Assembly (NCBI GenBank): GCA_051877895.1
Contig: JBJEJI010000065.1
Location: 1-40,299, forward strand
Length of the DNA: 40,299 bases
Direction: 5' to 3'
DNA from: UBA3775 sp051877895
Lineage (GTDB): Bacteria > Bacillota > Clostridia > Lachnospirales > Lachnospiraceae
This document shows positions 23,482 through 32,972 of the stretch, piece by piece. Every line of letters begins with the position of its first letter. The stretch's first letter is position 1. The notes under the pieces were generated by a model. It was not told the origin of the DNA. It did no database searches and saw only the letters and a program-made list of their open reading frames with translations. Both the position numbers and the translations under genes were made by a program.

Positions 23482-25566
23482 TTACTCGTCTCCCTCTGCT
23501 GCAGCTTCTTCAATAACCTTAGCCTGCACATCACTAGGAGCCGGTTCGTATCTGTCAAATTCATAAGAATAATCACCGAAACCTCCTGTCATGGAACGAA
23601 GGTCTGTGGAATATCCATAAATGGATGCCATAGGAATATCAGCTACGATTTCCTGCTTACCGTTAGGAAGCGGATTCATTCCAAGCACACGTCCGCGACG
23701 CTTTGATAAATCTCCCATAATGTCACCGGTATATGCATCCGGAATGATAACCTTAAGAGAAGCAATCGGCTCTAAGAGTATCGGTGTTGCATCCATAATT
23801 CCTGCCTTAAATGCCTTAATCGAAGCAAGCTTAAATGCCATTTCGTTGGAATCTACCGGATGATATGAACCATCAATAAGTGTTGCTTTGATTCCTACTA
23901 CAGGATAGCCTGCAAGAGGTCCTTTAAGTACAGATTCAGCAATACCTTTTTCCACTGCCGGGTGGAAGTTTCTAGGTACGGAACCACCAACAATCTTTTC
24001 TTCGAAAATATACGGTTTATCAAGATCTCCGCTTGGCTCAAATACCATTACTACATCACCAAACTGACCTGCACCGCCGGACTGCTTTTTATGTCTTCCC
24101 TGAACCTGAACACGTTTTCTTATTGTTTCTCTGTATGGAACACGAGGCTTTTCAACGTCAATTTCAACTTTGTAACGTGAAGACAACTTACTCTTTACAA
24201 TGTCAAGCTGCTGTTCACCAATACCATAAAGCAGAGTCTGACGGTTTTCTGTATCATTAACAGTCTTAACAGTAAGATCTTCATCCATAATTTTCTGTAA
24301 TGCCTGGCTGATTTTATCATCATCGCCCTTGTTAACAGCCTTGTATCTTACATAAGTATATGGAGTGGAAAGCTTAGCAGGAGTAAATTCAATCGGATTA
24401 GCTTTTGTTGACAGAGTGTCACCTGTTGCTGTGTTAGACAGCTTGCCAATAGCACCAATATCACCTGCGTACAATTCCTTAACTTCTATCTGTTCCTTTC
24501 CCCTGAGGACATAGAGTCTTGAAAGCTTTTCTTCTGTTTCCTTATTAGTGTTATAAATTACGTCATCACTCTTCAGAACGCCGGAGCAAACCTTAATAAG
24601 GGAAAATCTTCCAATGAAAGGATCAACAATCGTCTTAAATACTTTAGCAGAAAAATCTTTATTGGCATCATAATCGGCCATAAAGGTGGTACCTGTTTTC
24701 CTGCTCATACCGGTGATGACACATTTATTCGGTGATGGGAAATATTTGTCAATGGACTGAAGCAGTGCATGGCAGCCTCTTCCAAGTATACCGGAACCGC
24801 ATAATACAGGTACCATATCCCCTGTGCTTACACTAAGTCTTATAGCTGTCTCAAGTTCTACTTCTGTGAACTCTTCACCCATAAAATATTTTTCCATCAG
24901 TTCCTCACTTGTTTCGGCAACTGCTTCTACAAGTGAAGTTCTGTACTGATTTGTATATTCCTGACAATAGTCAGGAATAGGACCGTCTGTATATTCACCA
25001 AGCTTACTGGTAAACTTACGACCTGCCATCTTTACTACATTAACAAAACCAACAAACTTTTCATTCTCTCTTATTGGTGTATGGAACGGAGCAATACGGT
25101 TGCCGTATCTCTCTTTCAGGCTTTCAACAACCTGTCTGTAGGAAGCGTTGTCATCATCCATATCGGTGACAAAGAACATTCTTGGAAGTTTGTTTCTCTC
25201 ACACAAATCCCATGCCTTAAGGGTACCGACTTCAATTCCTGCCTTTGCAGAAATAACAATTACAGCTGCATCAGCAGCAGAAACGGCCTCTTCAACCTCG
25301 CCTACAAAGTCAAAGTATCCCGGAGTATCCAAAAAATTTACTTTGGTATCCTTCCAAATAATCGGAACAACAGAAGTACTAATTGAGAATTTTCTCTTAA
25401 TTTCTTCTTTATCGAAATCGCTGATGGTATTTCCGTCCTCGATTTTACCCATTCTGTCCGAAGCACCTGTTGTATAAGCCATTGCTTCCACCAAAGTTGT
25501 TTTTCCGCAACCACCATGACCCAAAATTGCAACGTTACGGATATTCTCATACTTATAAGTCTGCAT
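23482..25566 (-). CDS. EF-G-like translational GTPase (EF-G-2 type)
   Basis: The 694-residue protein has the EF-G domain order: GTPase domain (about 8-280), beta-barrel domain II, and C-terminal domains with GGAGQFGDVVMVFEPSG, HPAVEKGIAESV and SMTGGFGDYSYEFDRYE. The GTPase motifs depart from canonical EF-G: G1 is GHGGCGKT (16-23), G3 is DTPGY with Tyr84 where EF-G has its catalytic His, and G4 is TDMD (134-137) instead of NKMD. The G1 and G3 forms are known from the EF-G-2 paralogue group, whose role is unclear. It is therefore unlikely to be the main fusA, which usually lies with ribosomal protein genes. Confidence 0.9.
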   Translation of the reverse strand: MQTYKYENIRNVAILGHGGCGKTTLVEAMAYTTGASDRMGKIEDGNTISDFDKEEIKRKFSISTSVVPIIWKDTKVNFLDTPGYFDFVGEVEEAVSAADAAVIVISAKAGIEVGTLKAWDLCERNKLPRMFFVTDMDDDNASYRQVVESLKERYGNRIAPFHTPIRENEKFVGFVNVVKMAGRKFTSKLGEYTDGPIPDYCQEYTNQYRTSLVEAVAETSEELMEKYFMGEEFTEVELETAIRLSVSTGDMVPVLCGSGILGRGCHALLQSIDKYFPSPNKCVITGMSRKTGTTFMADYDANKDFSAKVFKTIVDPFIGRFSLIKVCSGVLKSDDVIYNTNKETEEKLSRLYVLRGKEQIEVKELYAGDIGAIGKLSNTATGDTLSTKANPIEFTPAKLSTPYTYVRYKAVNKGDDDKISQALQKIMDEDLTVKTVNDTENRQTLLYGIGEQQLDIVKSKLSSRYKVEIDVEKPRVPYRETIRKRVQVQGRHKKQSGGAGQFGDVVMVFEPSGDLDKPYIFEEKIVGGSVPRNFHPAVEKGIAESVLKGPLAGYPVVGIKATLIDGSYHPVDSNEMAFKLASIKAFKAGIMDATPILLEPIASLKVIIPDAYTGDIMGDLSKRRGRVLGMNPLPNGKQEIVADIPMASIYGYSTDLRSMTGGFGDYSYEFDRYEPAPSDVQAKVIEEAAAEGDE

Positions 25567-25658
25567 AATTGTAAACCCTCCGTTTTTTTAAGCTTTTTCG
25601 CCCTGCAAAAACCACCCTTCAATTCTGCATAAGCATTATATAGCCCTTAATAGGTAAT

Positions 25659-25687
25659 ATTGTACTAAAAACATTGCGATTTAGCAA
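25659..25687 (-). promoter_or_regulatory. Sigma-A promoter of the EF-G-like gene
   Basis: Minus strand TTGCTA, 17-bp spacer, TACAAT. The leader to the ATG at 25566 is about 85 nt and contains GGAGG ten bases before the start. Confidence 0.65.
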
Positions 25688-25740
25688 GAGTTTTGTGCAA
25701 CTTTATGAAAATAGTTTTATGATTCTCTCCAAATCTATGG

Positions 25741-25769
25741 TTGACATTTACTTTTTGCAAATATAAAAT
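25741..25769 (+). promoter_or_regulatory. Sigma-A promoter of tyrA
   Basis: TTGACA (perfect -35), 17-bp spacer, TAAAAT on the plus strand. It implies a leader of about 100 nt before the tyrA ATG, containing the hairpin CGG(A)TTTTTC (25800-25809) with GAAAAACCG (25822-25830). Confidence 0.8.
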
Positions 25770-25874
25770 TACTTTAATGTTAAACAGTACATTGGTTTAC
25801 GGATTTTTCTGCCGTGTGTCCGAAAAACCGACTCCGGTCCGAAGATGCCCCACGATGTACACGAAAGGATGAAA

Positions 25875-26987
25875 ATGACAACAATCGGTTTTATCGGATT
25901 TGGTCTTATTGGTGCTTCCATTGCCAAATCTTTAAAAAGTAAAGTACCGGGCAAATACAGTGTTGTGGTTTATGACTATCACACAGATGAAAATCCGGTG
26001 CTTAATAAAGCTCTTAATGAAGGTGTTATAGTTAGTATCACTAAAACCCTTTATGGCTTATGTGACTGTGACATTATATTTTTATGCGCCCCTACTTTAA
26101 AAAATATCAGTTATCTTGAAAAACTTAAAGGTACATTTCAATCTCTGAAAACCCCTCTCCCACTTATCACTGATGTTGGCAGTGTAAAAGGTAATATAGT
26201 TAAAGCGGCAGAAGAACTTGGCCTGGGTGCTAATTTTATTGGTGGTCATCCAATGGCCGGCTCCGAAAAAACAGGCTATGACAACGCCAATGACCATCTG
26301 CTGGAAAATTCCTATTACATTCTGACTCCGGCAGAGGGTTCCACTGAAAAGCAGCTTGACTGTTTAAAGGAACTGGTTGCAGACACCGGTGCCATTTCAA
26401 TTATTCTTGAAAGCAAAGAACATGACCGCATTACTGCTGCCATCAGTCATGTGCCTCATATTATTGCGGCAGAGCTCGTCAATCTGGTTCAGGATGCGGG
26501 TGAAGACACACCAAAAATGAAAATGCTGGCTGCAGGCGGTTTTAAAGATATTACACGTATTGCCTCCTCTTCTCCGGAAATGTGGAAGTCCATTCTCCTT
26601 TCCAATCCGGAAGCAATTCTCCAGACCCTTGATTCTTTTCAGGATTCAATTGTGCGTATAGAAGCTGCCATTATTTCCGGTAACGGTGATTATATTGATA
26701 AAAGTTTCCGTCGTGCAGGAGAATTCAGAAATTCCATTCCTAATGCAAAGGGCCTGTTAAATCCTTCCTACTATTTTTACATGGATATTGAGGACAGAGC
26801 CGGAGCTATTGCCTCGGTAGCAAATGATTTATATAAGATAAATGTTTCCATAAAGAACATTGGTATTATTAACAACCGTTCCTACGATCAGGGCGTACTC
26901 AGGGTAGAAATGTATGATAAAGAATCCATGGAGAAGGCAATCAGACACTTAAAAGAAATCGGTTATACGGTCATTGAAGCAGAGTAA
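25875..26987 (+). CDS. tyrA: Prephenate dehydrogenase with C-terminal ACT domain
   Basis: TyrA oxidises prephenate to 4-hydroxyphenylpyruvate, the committed step to tyrosine. The 370-residue protein starts with a Rossmann NAD site (IGFIGFGLIGASIA), followed by the catalytic-region GGHPMAGSEKTGYDNA, HDRITAAISHVPHIIAAEL and a C-terminal ACT domain (about 295-368, YFYMDIEDRAGAIASVANDL), the usual feedback site for aromatic amino acids. AAAGGA at proper spacing selects the ATG at 25875; in-frame ATGs at 25845 and 25869 are poorly placed. A strong promoter and a terminator make it a one-gene unit. Confidence 0.95.
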   Translation: MTTIGFIGFGLIGASIAKSLKSKVPGKYSVVVYDYHTDENPVLNKALNEGVIVSITKTLYGLCDCDIIFLCAPTLKNISYLEKLKGTFQSLKTPLPLITDVGSVKGNIVKAAEELGLGANFIGGHPMAGSEKTGYDNANDHLLENSYYILTPAEGSTEKQLDCLKELVADTGAISIILESKEHDRITAAISHVPHIIAAELVNLVQDAGEDTPKMKMLAAGGFKDITRIASSSPEMWKSILLSNPEAILQTLDSFQDSIVRIEAAIISGNGDYIDKSFRRAGEFRNSIPNAKGLLNPSYYFYMDIEDRAGAIASVANDLYKINVSIKNIGIINNRSYDQGVLRVEMYDKESMEKAIRHLKEIGYTVIEAE

Positions 26988-26994
26988 GTGCTGA

Positions 26995-27050
26995 AAAATA
27001 AGCTGCAGAAAAACATCTTTTGTTTTCCTGCAGCTTATTTTTAATTTTTT
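26995..27050. terminator. Bidirectional terminator between tyrA and the GGDEF gene
   Basis: AAAATAAGCTGCAG (26995-27008) pairs with CTGCAGCTTATTTT (27028-27041), a 14-pair stem, with T-rich sequence to 27050 on the plus strand and an A-rich flank giving T residues on the minus strand. Both genes converge on it; the GGDEF stop codon touches the stem. Confidence 0.9.
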
Positions 27051-28930
27051 CTTCTGTTTGATCTTCCGATTTTCATGATATACATTTTATCATCAGACTT
27101 TTTCAAGGCCTTTTCAAAATCAAATACATCAGCTTCCATGATTTCCACACCCACACTTGCAGAAACCCTGAATTTCTTTCCGCTCTGAATATTTGCATTT
27201 AACAGATAATCTGCGAAATTGTTTAAGAATACCGTTTCTGCATCTTTATCATCAGTAGCGGCACAGACAACAATTTCATCTCCTCCGAAACGTCCGCAGA
27301 TTTTATTTGTAAATGGTATGGCTTTCACTGCATCAGCTACAGCTTTAATAGCATAATCACCATCCTCATGACCGTAAGTATCATTAATGTTTTTCAGTCC
27401 GTCAATATCCACCGTTGCAACAACAATACGAGAATTATCTTTTATTGCCATCTCCTCAATGCCCGGAAGCAATTTATAAAACCACTTTCTGTTCAGAAGT
27501 CCCGTCATAAAATCATGCTTAGACATCTGTTCAATACTATCTGCAGTATGTTTCAGGTATTTTATCATCAGAAAGCTTCCGAAGGAGTTTTTAATTGCGG
27601 TAACAAACTGTAAGATTTTACTGTAATTATCCATATCCACAGAAAAATTAAAGGCCGCATAACCTAAAGGAATACTGTTAAAACTAAGGGCAGAAAAAAT
27701 CAGCGGATTTTCCCGGACGAGATAATCTTTCTCTATGTCAGGCACTATTTCCCTGCGTTTGAAAGGTATAGGAAACCGGCTGATATCCGAATAAGTTTTA
27801 TACAATATGTACATATCATCCTCAAATCCGATATCACTGTTACCATCCGACAAATCAACAACGCCGTTTATACACTGATTATTTACAATGATACAAAGGT
27901 CATAAAAATTAAATTCACTCAGATGCTTTGCAACCTCCTCAGGTTTATCACAGGAGATAATTTTTTCTGACATTTCATTTAATGCACGCTCATCATCCTG
28001 ATAACGGACAAATCTGTCCTGTGCCTGTTTGAGCAAGTCTCCCATGCTGTATTCAGGTGCAAAATGATTGCATCCGCAGGAATGATATATGGCAGACTTA
28101 AAATTAATACTGTGCTGTCTGATTTCATCATCCCCGTTAAAAATCCTGTATATTTCAGCCACAATATCTTCAGCCGCTTCTTTCAGACTGCAGCCTGAAG
28201 TGGTAATGGGAGGATTTGCACTCAGTGCCTCCCATGTGCCGTCAAAACCGGTAACAATAACATCCTCCGGGACACGATATCCGTGCTTTTTAAACTCCTC
28301 ACAGACCGTAATTGCCATCATATCATTGGCACAGATTACCGCCTGGGGAATTCTCCCTGACCCTAATATGCTCTCAACAGCCTGTTTTGTAGGTCCCCAC
28401 CAGTAATCTCCATAGTAAAGATCTTCTTCTTTAAAAGCTATTCCGTTTTCTTCAAGGACTTTTTTATAAACGGATATTCGCTGTTCAGAACAGTGTTCTT
28501 CCCTGATGCCGGCAATAAAACGGGTATCCTTTGCCCCATGAAACTCGATAACGTGGCGTACAATCTGTTCAAAGCCGGTTTCATAATTAAATACAAAGCT
28601 GGTGCAATCCTTCCTTGTACTTCCCACACAAAGTACCGGAACTGACTTTTCTTCCGCTTTCCTGATAATTTTGTTAACCTCTCCTTTTTCGCGGAAAGAT
28701 TCATCAAAAATGACTACGGCATCAACAACATCATAATCTATCAGGTCAAATACCCTTTTATCTCCTTCTTCCGATTTTGTATTCCAGTACAGGTCTGAAC
28801 AGGTCTGATAAATAAACAGACGATAGCCATACTTCACAACCACGCTGCTCAATTGTTTTATAAAATCAAAATTTCTTTCATCTCCTGCCTTTGAAATACA
28901 AAGTGCGATTATTCTGTAGTCTTTAATCAT
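27041..28930 (-). CDS. Diguanylate cyclase-like protein with LacI-type ligand-binding domain
   Basis: The 629-residue protein joins a LacI/periplasmic-binding-like domain (about 5-280: IPQAVICANDMMAI, VIVTGFDGTWEA) to a middle domain (about 300-450) and a C-terminal GGDEF domain (about 468-625). No helix-turn-helix precedes the ligand domain, and no signal peptide or membrane helix is seen, so it should sense a small molecule in the cytoplasm. The cyclase motif is GGDEI (549-553), with DIDGLKNINDTYGHEDGD for metal and GTP. The RxxD inhibitory site is not evident. A cysteine-rich HSCGCNH segment lies at 283-289. It would make cyclic di-GMP if active; the ligand is unknown, possibly a sugar. 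Confidence 0.88.
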   Translation of the reverse strand: MIKDYRIIALCISKAGDERNFDFIKQLSSVVVKYGYRLFIYQTCSDLYWNTKSEEGDKRVFDLIDYDVVDAVVIFDESFREKGEVNKIIRKAEEKSVPVLCVGSTRKDCTSFVFNYETGFEQIVRHVIEFHGAKDTRFIAGIREEHCSEQRISVYKKVLEENGIAFKEEDLYYGDYWWGPTKQAVESILGSGRIPQAVICANDMMAITVCEEFKKHGYRVPEDVIVTGFDGTWEALSANPPITTSGCSLKEAAEDIVAEIYRIFNGDDEIRQHSINFKSAIYHSCGCNHFAPEYSMGDLLKQAQDRFVRYQDDERALNEMSEKIISCDKPEEVAKHLSEFNFYDLCIIVNNQCINGVVDLSDGNSDIGFEDDMYILYKTYSDISRFPIPFKRREIVPDIEKDYLVRENPLIFSALSFNSIPLGYAAFNFSVDMDNYSKILQFVTAIKNSFGSFLMIKYLKHTADSIEQMSKHDFMTGLLNRKWFYKLLPGIEEMAIKDNSRIVVATVDIDGLKNINDTYGHEDGDYAIKAVADAVKAIPFTNKICGRFGGDEIVVCAATDDKDAETVFLNNFADYLLNANIQSGKKFRVSASVGVEIMEADVFDFEKALKKSDDKMYIMKIGRSNRRKN

Positions 28931-28959
28931 ATACCTCTCCTTAAAAACTGCTTTTATTT

Positions 28960-28988
28960 ATTGTAACAAAACCCGCAAACGAAATCAA
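28960..28988 (-). promoter_or_regulatory. Sigma-A promoter of the GGDEF gene
   Basis: Minus strand TTGATT, 17-bp spacer, TACAAT, about 30 bp before the ATG, which is itself preceded by AAGGAGA. Confidence 0.65.
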
Positions 28989-29002
28989 TAAACCATAATG
29001 TT

Positions 29003-29042
29003 AAAAAATAACAAGGGATATTTGAAACTTCAAATATCCCTT
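29003..29042 (-). terminator. Intrinsic terminator after the DUF885 peptidase gene
   Basis: AAGGGATATTTG (29013-29024) pairs with CAAATATCCCTT (29031-29042), twelve pairs; on the minus strand the stem is followed by TTGTTATTTTTT. It ends the thrS-peptidase transcript. Confidence 0.9.
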
Positions 29043-29085
29043 ATCAAGTCATATTTTTTTACTTTATCAAGGCATTTTATAAAAA

Positions 29086-30969
29086 TTAATCAATAGGTTG
29101 AATTCCCAGATGATTCCAGAGAATTGTATATGGAGACGCGCCTATTTCAAGGATTTTCTCATATGCCTCTTTTTCCGTACATCCGGAATCCACAAGCTCA
29201 TTAACAGTATCCTCCATTAAAAGGTATCCGATACCATATGCAGGATAAAGTGCCGGGTCGGAAATAACCATATCATATACATAATTCAGAGTAGCCCTGT
29301 CTGAAAATCCCTGGTCTGCCATCCATACTTTTAAGTCATCATAGCTCCATTCCAGATAATTCACTCCGATATCAGCCAATGAAATCATCATAAAACTGAG
29401 AATGTTATCCAGATTACGAAGCTCTGCATTTATTTCATCATCGAGACACCACAAAAAAGCAAGCTTTTCAACATACATTGCCCATCCCTCCTGATAACCG
29501 AGATAGGTAAGTGCAGAAGTAATTTCCTGGAAATTATCACTTCTGAGATTAAATTCATCCTGATATAAATGTCCCGGTGCACCCTCATGTGCAAGAGTTG
29601 TAAACAGCGAAACAGAATCAGAAATGTTGCTTCCGTTTACTCTGATTACTCTTCTTCCGATGTTATCAAGCTGAGGAGACATGTAATAAGCTGTTACGGA
29701 TTCAACCTCCTGTCTTTCATCCAGATAACTGATAATCCAGTTTATGTCTCCCACATCCGGAAATTCTTCTTTTGTAAGTTCTTCCAGAGCACTGAGAATC
29801 TCTTCAGGGTCATCCGAGTACTTGGAATCTGCCGAAGAATAAGTTACAAGAGCCAGTGGATATTCTTCTGATATTTCAAATATTCTGTCCCATGCGGCAT
29901 AATATTTTTCTTCAACATAGTCAAAAAGCTCATCAGGACTCATGCCGGCACCAAGATAGCTTTCCATCAGCCATGCATAGTATTCTTTTCCGCCTTCAAA
30001 ACTGCAAAGACCCTTTGCATCATCAATTTCCTCTTCAAGAGCTTCAAGAAAGTCAATATAATCGTTAATTGCAGGAAGCATTTCATTCTCTACAACTTCT
30101 GCAAGTTGTTCAAGATACTGTTCTTCTACTTCATCACTAAGTTCTGCTTCTTCAAGATTAATTTCAAAAGCAACATAAATTATATTTTCTTCTGCCGAAT
30201 CCGAAAGCCAGTCTTCCGCCATTTCAATTGACATGTCAAGCATAGCCTCAGTAATACATGCTCCGTCATCAATGTCGTCCTGAATTAATTCCATTTCCTC
30301 TTCCAAATAGTCAGGAAGCATTGACAGCAGCATAATAAAATCCTCTGCATCCTGTTCTGACTGAATGCTGTACTCCGTAAATAATGTCTGGACATTGGAA
30401 ATCAGGTTATTATTCTGTGCAAGTGACCAGATATAGAAATCTTCAAAATCCTCACCCTGATAATACATATCAAGTTCATAGGCAAGCAAATCATATATAA
30501 CCTTCTGAGAATCACTGAGACTGTCATAATCAAATTCATCCAGTCCTTCTTCTATGGTTTCGATAAATTGTTTCATGGTTTCAGTACTGTCAGGCTCACC
30601 GTAAGTATAATCCAGTTCAATCCCGTATTTTTCAGGATCTTCACACTTAAAGTGGAGACTGAAGCTGTCTGTTGTAATTAAAGATATATAAACCTCATTC
30701 AGGAACTGATCAAACGCATCACCCTCATCAAGGGTCATTACATCAATTCCTTTTTCATAATCAAATACACTGTCATTGCCCTCACCAGGGTCCGGTGTAG
30801 GTTCGGGAGTTTCAGTGGGTTCAGCTTCTTTTGTAGGATCCGGACTTTCCTGTTCTGTTTTATTCTTGTCATCATCTTTATCGGTATCATCATTTTTACC
30901 ACATGCGGTAAACATGGTAACAAGCATTACCAAGCACATTAAAATGGCTGTAAGTTTTTTACTTTTCAT
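29086..30969 (-). CDS. DUF885-family lipoprotein metallopeptidase
   Basis: The 627-residue protein has a lipoprotein signal (basic MKSKK, hydrophobic stretch, MFTAC with Cys23), then a charged and Pro/Thr-rich spacer to about residue 65, and a large helical body. The zinc-peptidase signature of DUF885 is intact: LAHEGAPGH (461-467 for HEGAPGH) and GYQEGWAMYVE downstream. The protein is acidic throughout. It should sit on the outer face of the membrane and cleave peptides; the true substrate is unknown. The ATG at 30969 follows GGAGG. It starts only 15 bp after the thrS stop with no terminator between, so it shares the thrS transcript and T-box control. Confidence 0.9.
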   Translation of the reverse strand: MKSKKLTAILMCLVMLVTMFTACGKNDDTDKDDDKNKTEQESPDPTKEAEPTETPEPTPDPGEGNDSVFDYEKGIDVMTLDEGDAFDQFLNEVYISLITTDSFSLHFKCEDPEKYGIELDYTYGEPDSTETMKQFIETIEEGLDEFDYDSLSDSQKVIYDLLAYELDMYYQGEDFEDFYIWSLAQNNNLISNVQTLFTEYSIQSEQDAEDFIMLLSMLPDYLEEEMELIQDDIDDGACITEAMLDMSIEMAEDWLSDSAEENIIYVAFEINLEEAELSDEVEEQYLEQLAEVVENEMLPAINDYIDFLEALEEEIDDAKGLCSFEGGKEYYAWLMESYLGAGMSPDELFDYVEEKYYAAWDRIFEISEEYPLALVTYSSADSKYSDDPEEILSALEELTKEEFPDVGDINWIISYLDERQEVESVTAYYMSPQLDNIGRRVIRVNGSNISDSVSLFTTLAHEGAPGHLYQDEFNLRSDNFQEITSALTYLGYQEGWAMYVEKLAFLWCLDDEINAELRNLDNILSFMMISLADIGVNYLEWSYDDLKVWMADQGFSDRATLNYVYDMVISDPALYPAYGIGYLLMEDTVNELVDSGCTEKEAYEKILEIGASPYTILWNHLGIQPID

Positions 30970-30984
30970 AAATCCTCCATACAA

Positions 30985-32940
30985 TTATTCTGCAGTTTCT
31001 ACTTTTCTGATTGTTTTCAGACGGATTTCCTCTGTAATGTCTTTAATAAATACATCTAACGGTTTCTGTCCTTCATCTCCAAGGAAACGGCTTCTTACGG
31101 AAACAACTCCCTCTTCCTGTTCCTTCTGACCAACTACCAGCATGTAAGGGACATGGTTGAGTCTTGTTTCACGAATCTTAAAGCCAATCTTTTCGGAACG
31201 GCTATCAAGGGTTGCAAGAATACCGTTCTTTTTCAGCTGTGCAAGAACCTCTCCGGCATAGTCAATATACTTTTCTGAAATCGGAAGTACTCTTACCTGC
31301 TCAGGACAAAGCCATGTCGGGAAGTTACCTGCATATTTTTCAATGAGCCATGCCAGTGTTCTTTCATAACAACCCATACTTGTTCTGTGAATGATATATG
31401 GTCTTACTTTATTTCCATTTTGGTCAATATAATACATATCAAACTGTTCTGCAAGAAGTGCATCCCACTGAATTGTAATCATTGTATCTTCTTTACCGTA
31501 AACGTTCTTAGCCTGAATATCAACCTTAGGTCCATAGAAGGCTGCTTCACCAACACCTTCATAATAGTTTATTCCCAGTTCGTCTAATACAGAACGGATA
31601 CTTGCCTCTGTGCTATTCCATGTTTCGGCATCACCGATATATTTTTCCGGATTTTCAGGATCCCATTTAGAAAGACGATAAGTAACATCTTCTTCTACAC
31701 CAAGTACAGTCAGACAGTGTTTAGCAAGTGCCAGACAGTTTTTAAATTCTTCAACCATCTGATCCGGACGTACAATAAGATGTCCTTCAGAAATTGTAAA
31801 CTGACGAACTCTTGTAAGCCCGTGCATTTCTCCGGAATCCTCATTTCTGAAAAGTGTAGAGGTTTCACCGTAACGGATAGGCAGATCACGATAAGAATGC
31901 TGTGTTGCCTTGTATACATAGTACTGGAATGGACATGTCATAGGACGAAGTGCAAAACATTCCTTTCCGTCTTCTTCATCACCAAGTACAAACATGCCAT
32001 CTGTATAGTGATCCCAGTGTCCTGAAATTTTATACAGATCACTCTTAGCCATAAGAGGAGTTTTTGTACGTACATAGCCCCATTCATTATCTTCAAGGTC
32101 TTCAATCCATCTCTGCATTGTCTGAATGATTTTTGCACCCTTAGGCATCAAAAGAGGAAGTCCCTGACCGATAACATCAACAGTTGTGAAAAGTTCCATT
32201 TCACGTCCAAGTTTATTATGGTCACGCTTTTTAATATCTTCAAGATGCTCAAGATATGCATCAAGGTCTGCATTTTTTGTATATGCTGTTCCATAAATTC
32301 TGGTAAGCATCTTATTCTTCTCAGAGCCTCTCCAATAAGCACCTGATGAAGAAATCAGCTTAATTGCTTTAATTCCTTTTGTACTCATAAGATGAGGTCC
32401 GGCACATAAATCGGTAAAGTCTCCCTGACTGTAAAAACTGATTTCTGCATCCTCAGGGAGATCTCGAATCAGTTCAACCTTATAAGGTTCACCCTTCTCC
32501 TCCATAAATTTAATTGCTTCTTCTCTGGGAAGAGTAAATCTTGTAATTTCAGCACCCTCTTTAATAATTTTCTTCATTTCTTTTTCCAGATTATCAAGTG
32601 ACTCTCTGTCAAATGCAGGGCAGTCAAAGTCATAATAAAAACCCTCGTCTATACTTGGTCCGATTGCAAGCTTTGCTTCCGGATAAAGTCTTTTAACCGC
32701 TTCTGCAAGTACATGGGATGTTGTATGTCTGTAGGCAGCTTTTCCTGCCTCATCATTAAAGGTAAGAATGTTTACTGTACAGTCATTTTCGACAACTGTT
32801 CTAAGGTCAACAACCTTTCCGTCAATTTCGCCTGCGCATGCATTTCTGGCAAGACCTTCACTTAAATCCTTCGCAATGTCAATAATTGCAATCGGCTCCT
32901 GATATTCTTTCACGGATCCGTCTTTTAATGTGATTTTCAT
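30985..32940 (-). CDS. thrS: Threonyl-tRNA synthetase
   Basis: ThrRS charges tRNA-Thr. The 651-residue protein has the N-terminal TGS domain (1-60), the editing domain (HTTSHVLAEAVKRLYP and DLCAGPHL), the class II catalytic core with the zinc-binding MTCPF, RNEDSGEMHGLTRVRQFT and YIIHRTSMGCYERTLAWLIE, and the C-terminal anticodon domain (RVLPISEKYIDYA...YMLVVGQKEQE). The length is standard. TGAGG precedes the ATG. Expression is controlled by the T-box leader upstream. Confidence 0.97.
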   Translation of the reverse strand: MKITLKDGSVKEYQEPIAIIDIAKDLSEGLARNACAGEIDGKVVDLRTVVENDCTVNILTFNDEAGKAAYRHTTSHVLAEAVKRLYPEAKLAIGPSIDEGFYYDFDCPAFDRESLDNLEKEMKKIIKEGAEITRFTLPREEAIKFMEEKGEPYKVELIRDLPEDAEISFYSQGDFTDLCAGPHLMSTKGIKAIKLISSSGAYWRGSEKNKMLTRIYGTAYTKNADLDAYLEHLEDIKKRDHNKLGREMELFTTVDVIGQGLPLLMPKGAKIIQTMQRWIEDLEDNEWGYVRTKTPLMAKSDLYKISGHWDHYTDGMFVLGDEEDGKECFALRPMTCPFQYYVYKATQHSYRDLPIRYGETSTLFRNEDSGEMHGLTRVRQFTISEGHLIVRPDQMVEEFKNCLALAKHCLTVLGVEEDVTYRLSKWDPENPEKYIGDAETWNSTEASIRSVLDELGINYYEGVGEAAFYGPKVDIQAKNVYGKEDTMITIQWDALLAEQFDMYYIDQNGNKVRPYIIHRTSMGCYERTLAWLIEKYAGNFPTWLCPEQVRVLPISEKYIDYAGEVLAQLKKNGILATLDSRSEKIGFKIRETRLNHVPYMLVVGQKEQEEGVVSVRSRFLGDEGQKPLDVFIKDITEEIRLKTIRKVETAE

Positions 32941-32972
32941 AATATTTTCCTCACTTTCTTAATTTTTACAAT

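Noticed and set aside
23482..25566. Main elongation factor G (fusA)
   Set aside because: G1, G3 and G4 motifs differ from canonical EF-G and there are no ribosomal protein neighbours; EF-G-2-like is a better fit.
25776..25874. A T-box or known riboswitch before tyrA
   Set aside because: No GGTGGAACCGCGG-like T-box sequence and no terminator T tract are present; only a single hairpin is visible.
27041..28930. LacI-family transcriptional repressor
   Set aside because: There is no N-terminal helix-turn-helix; the ligand domain begins within the first ten residues and the C-terminus is GGDEF.
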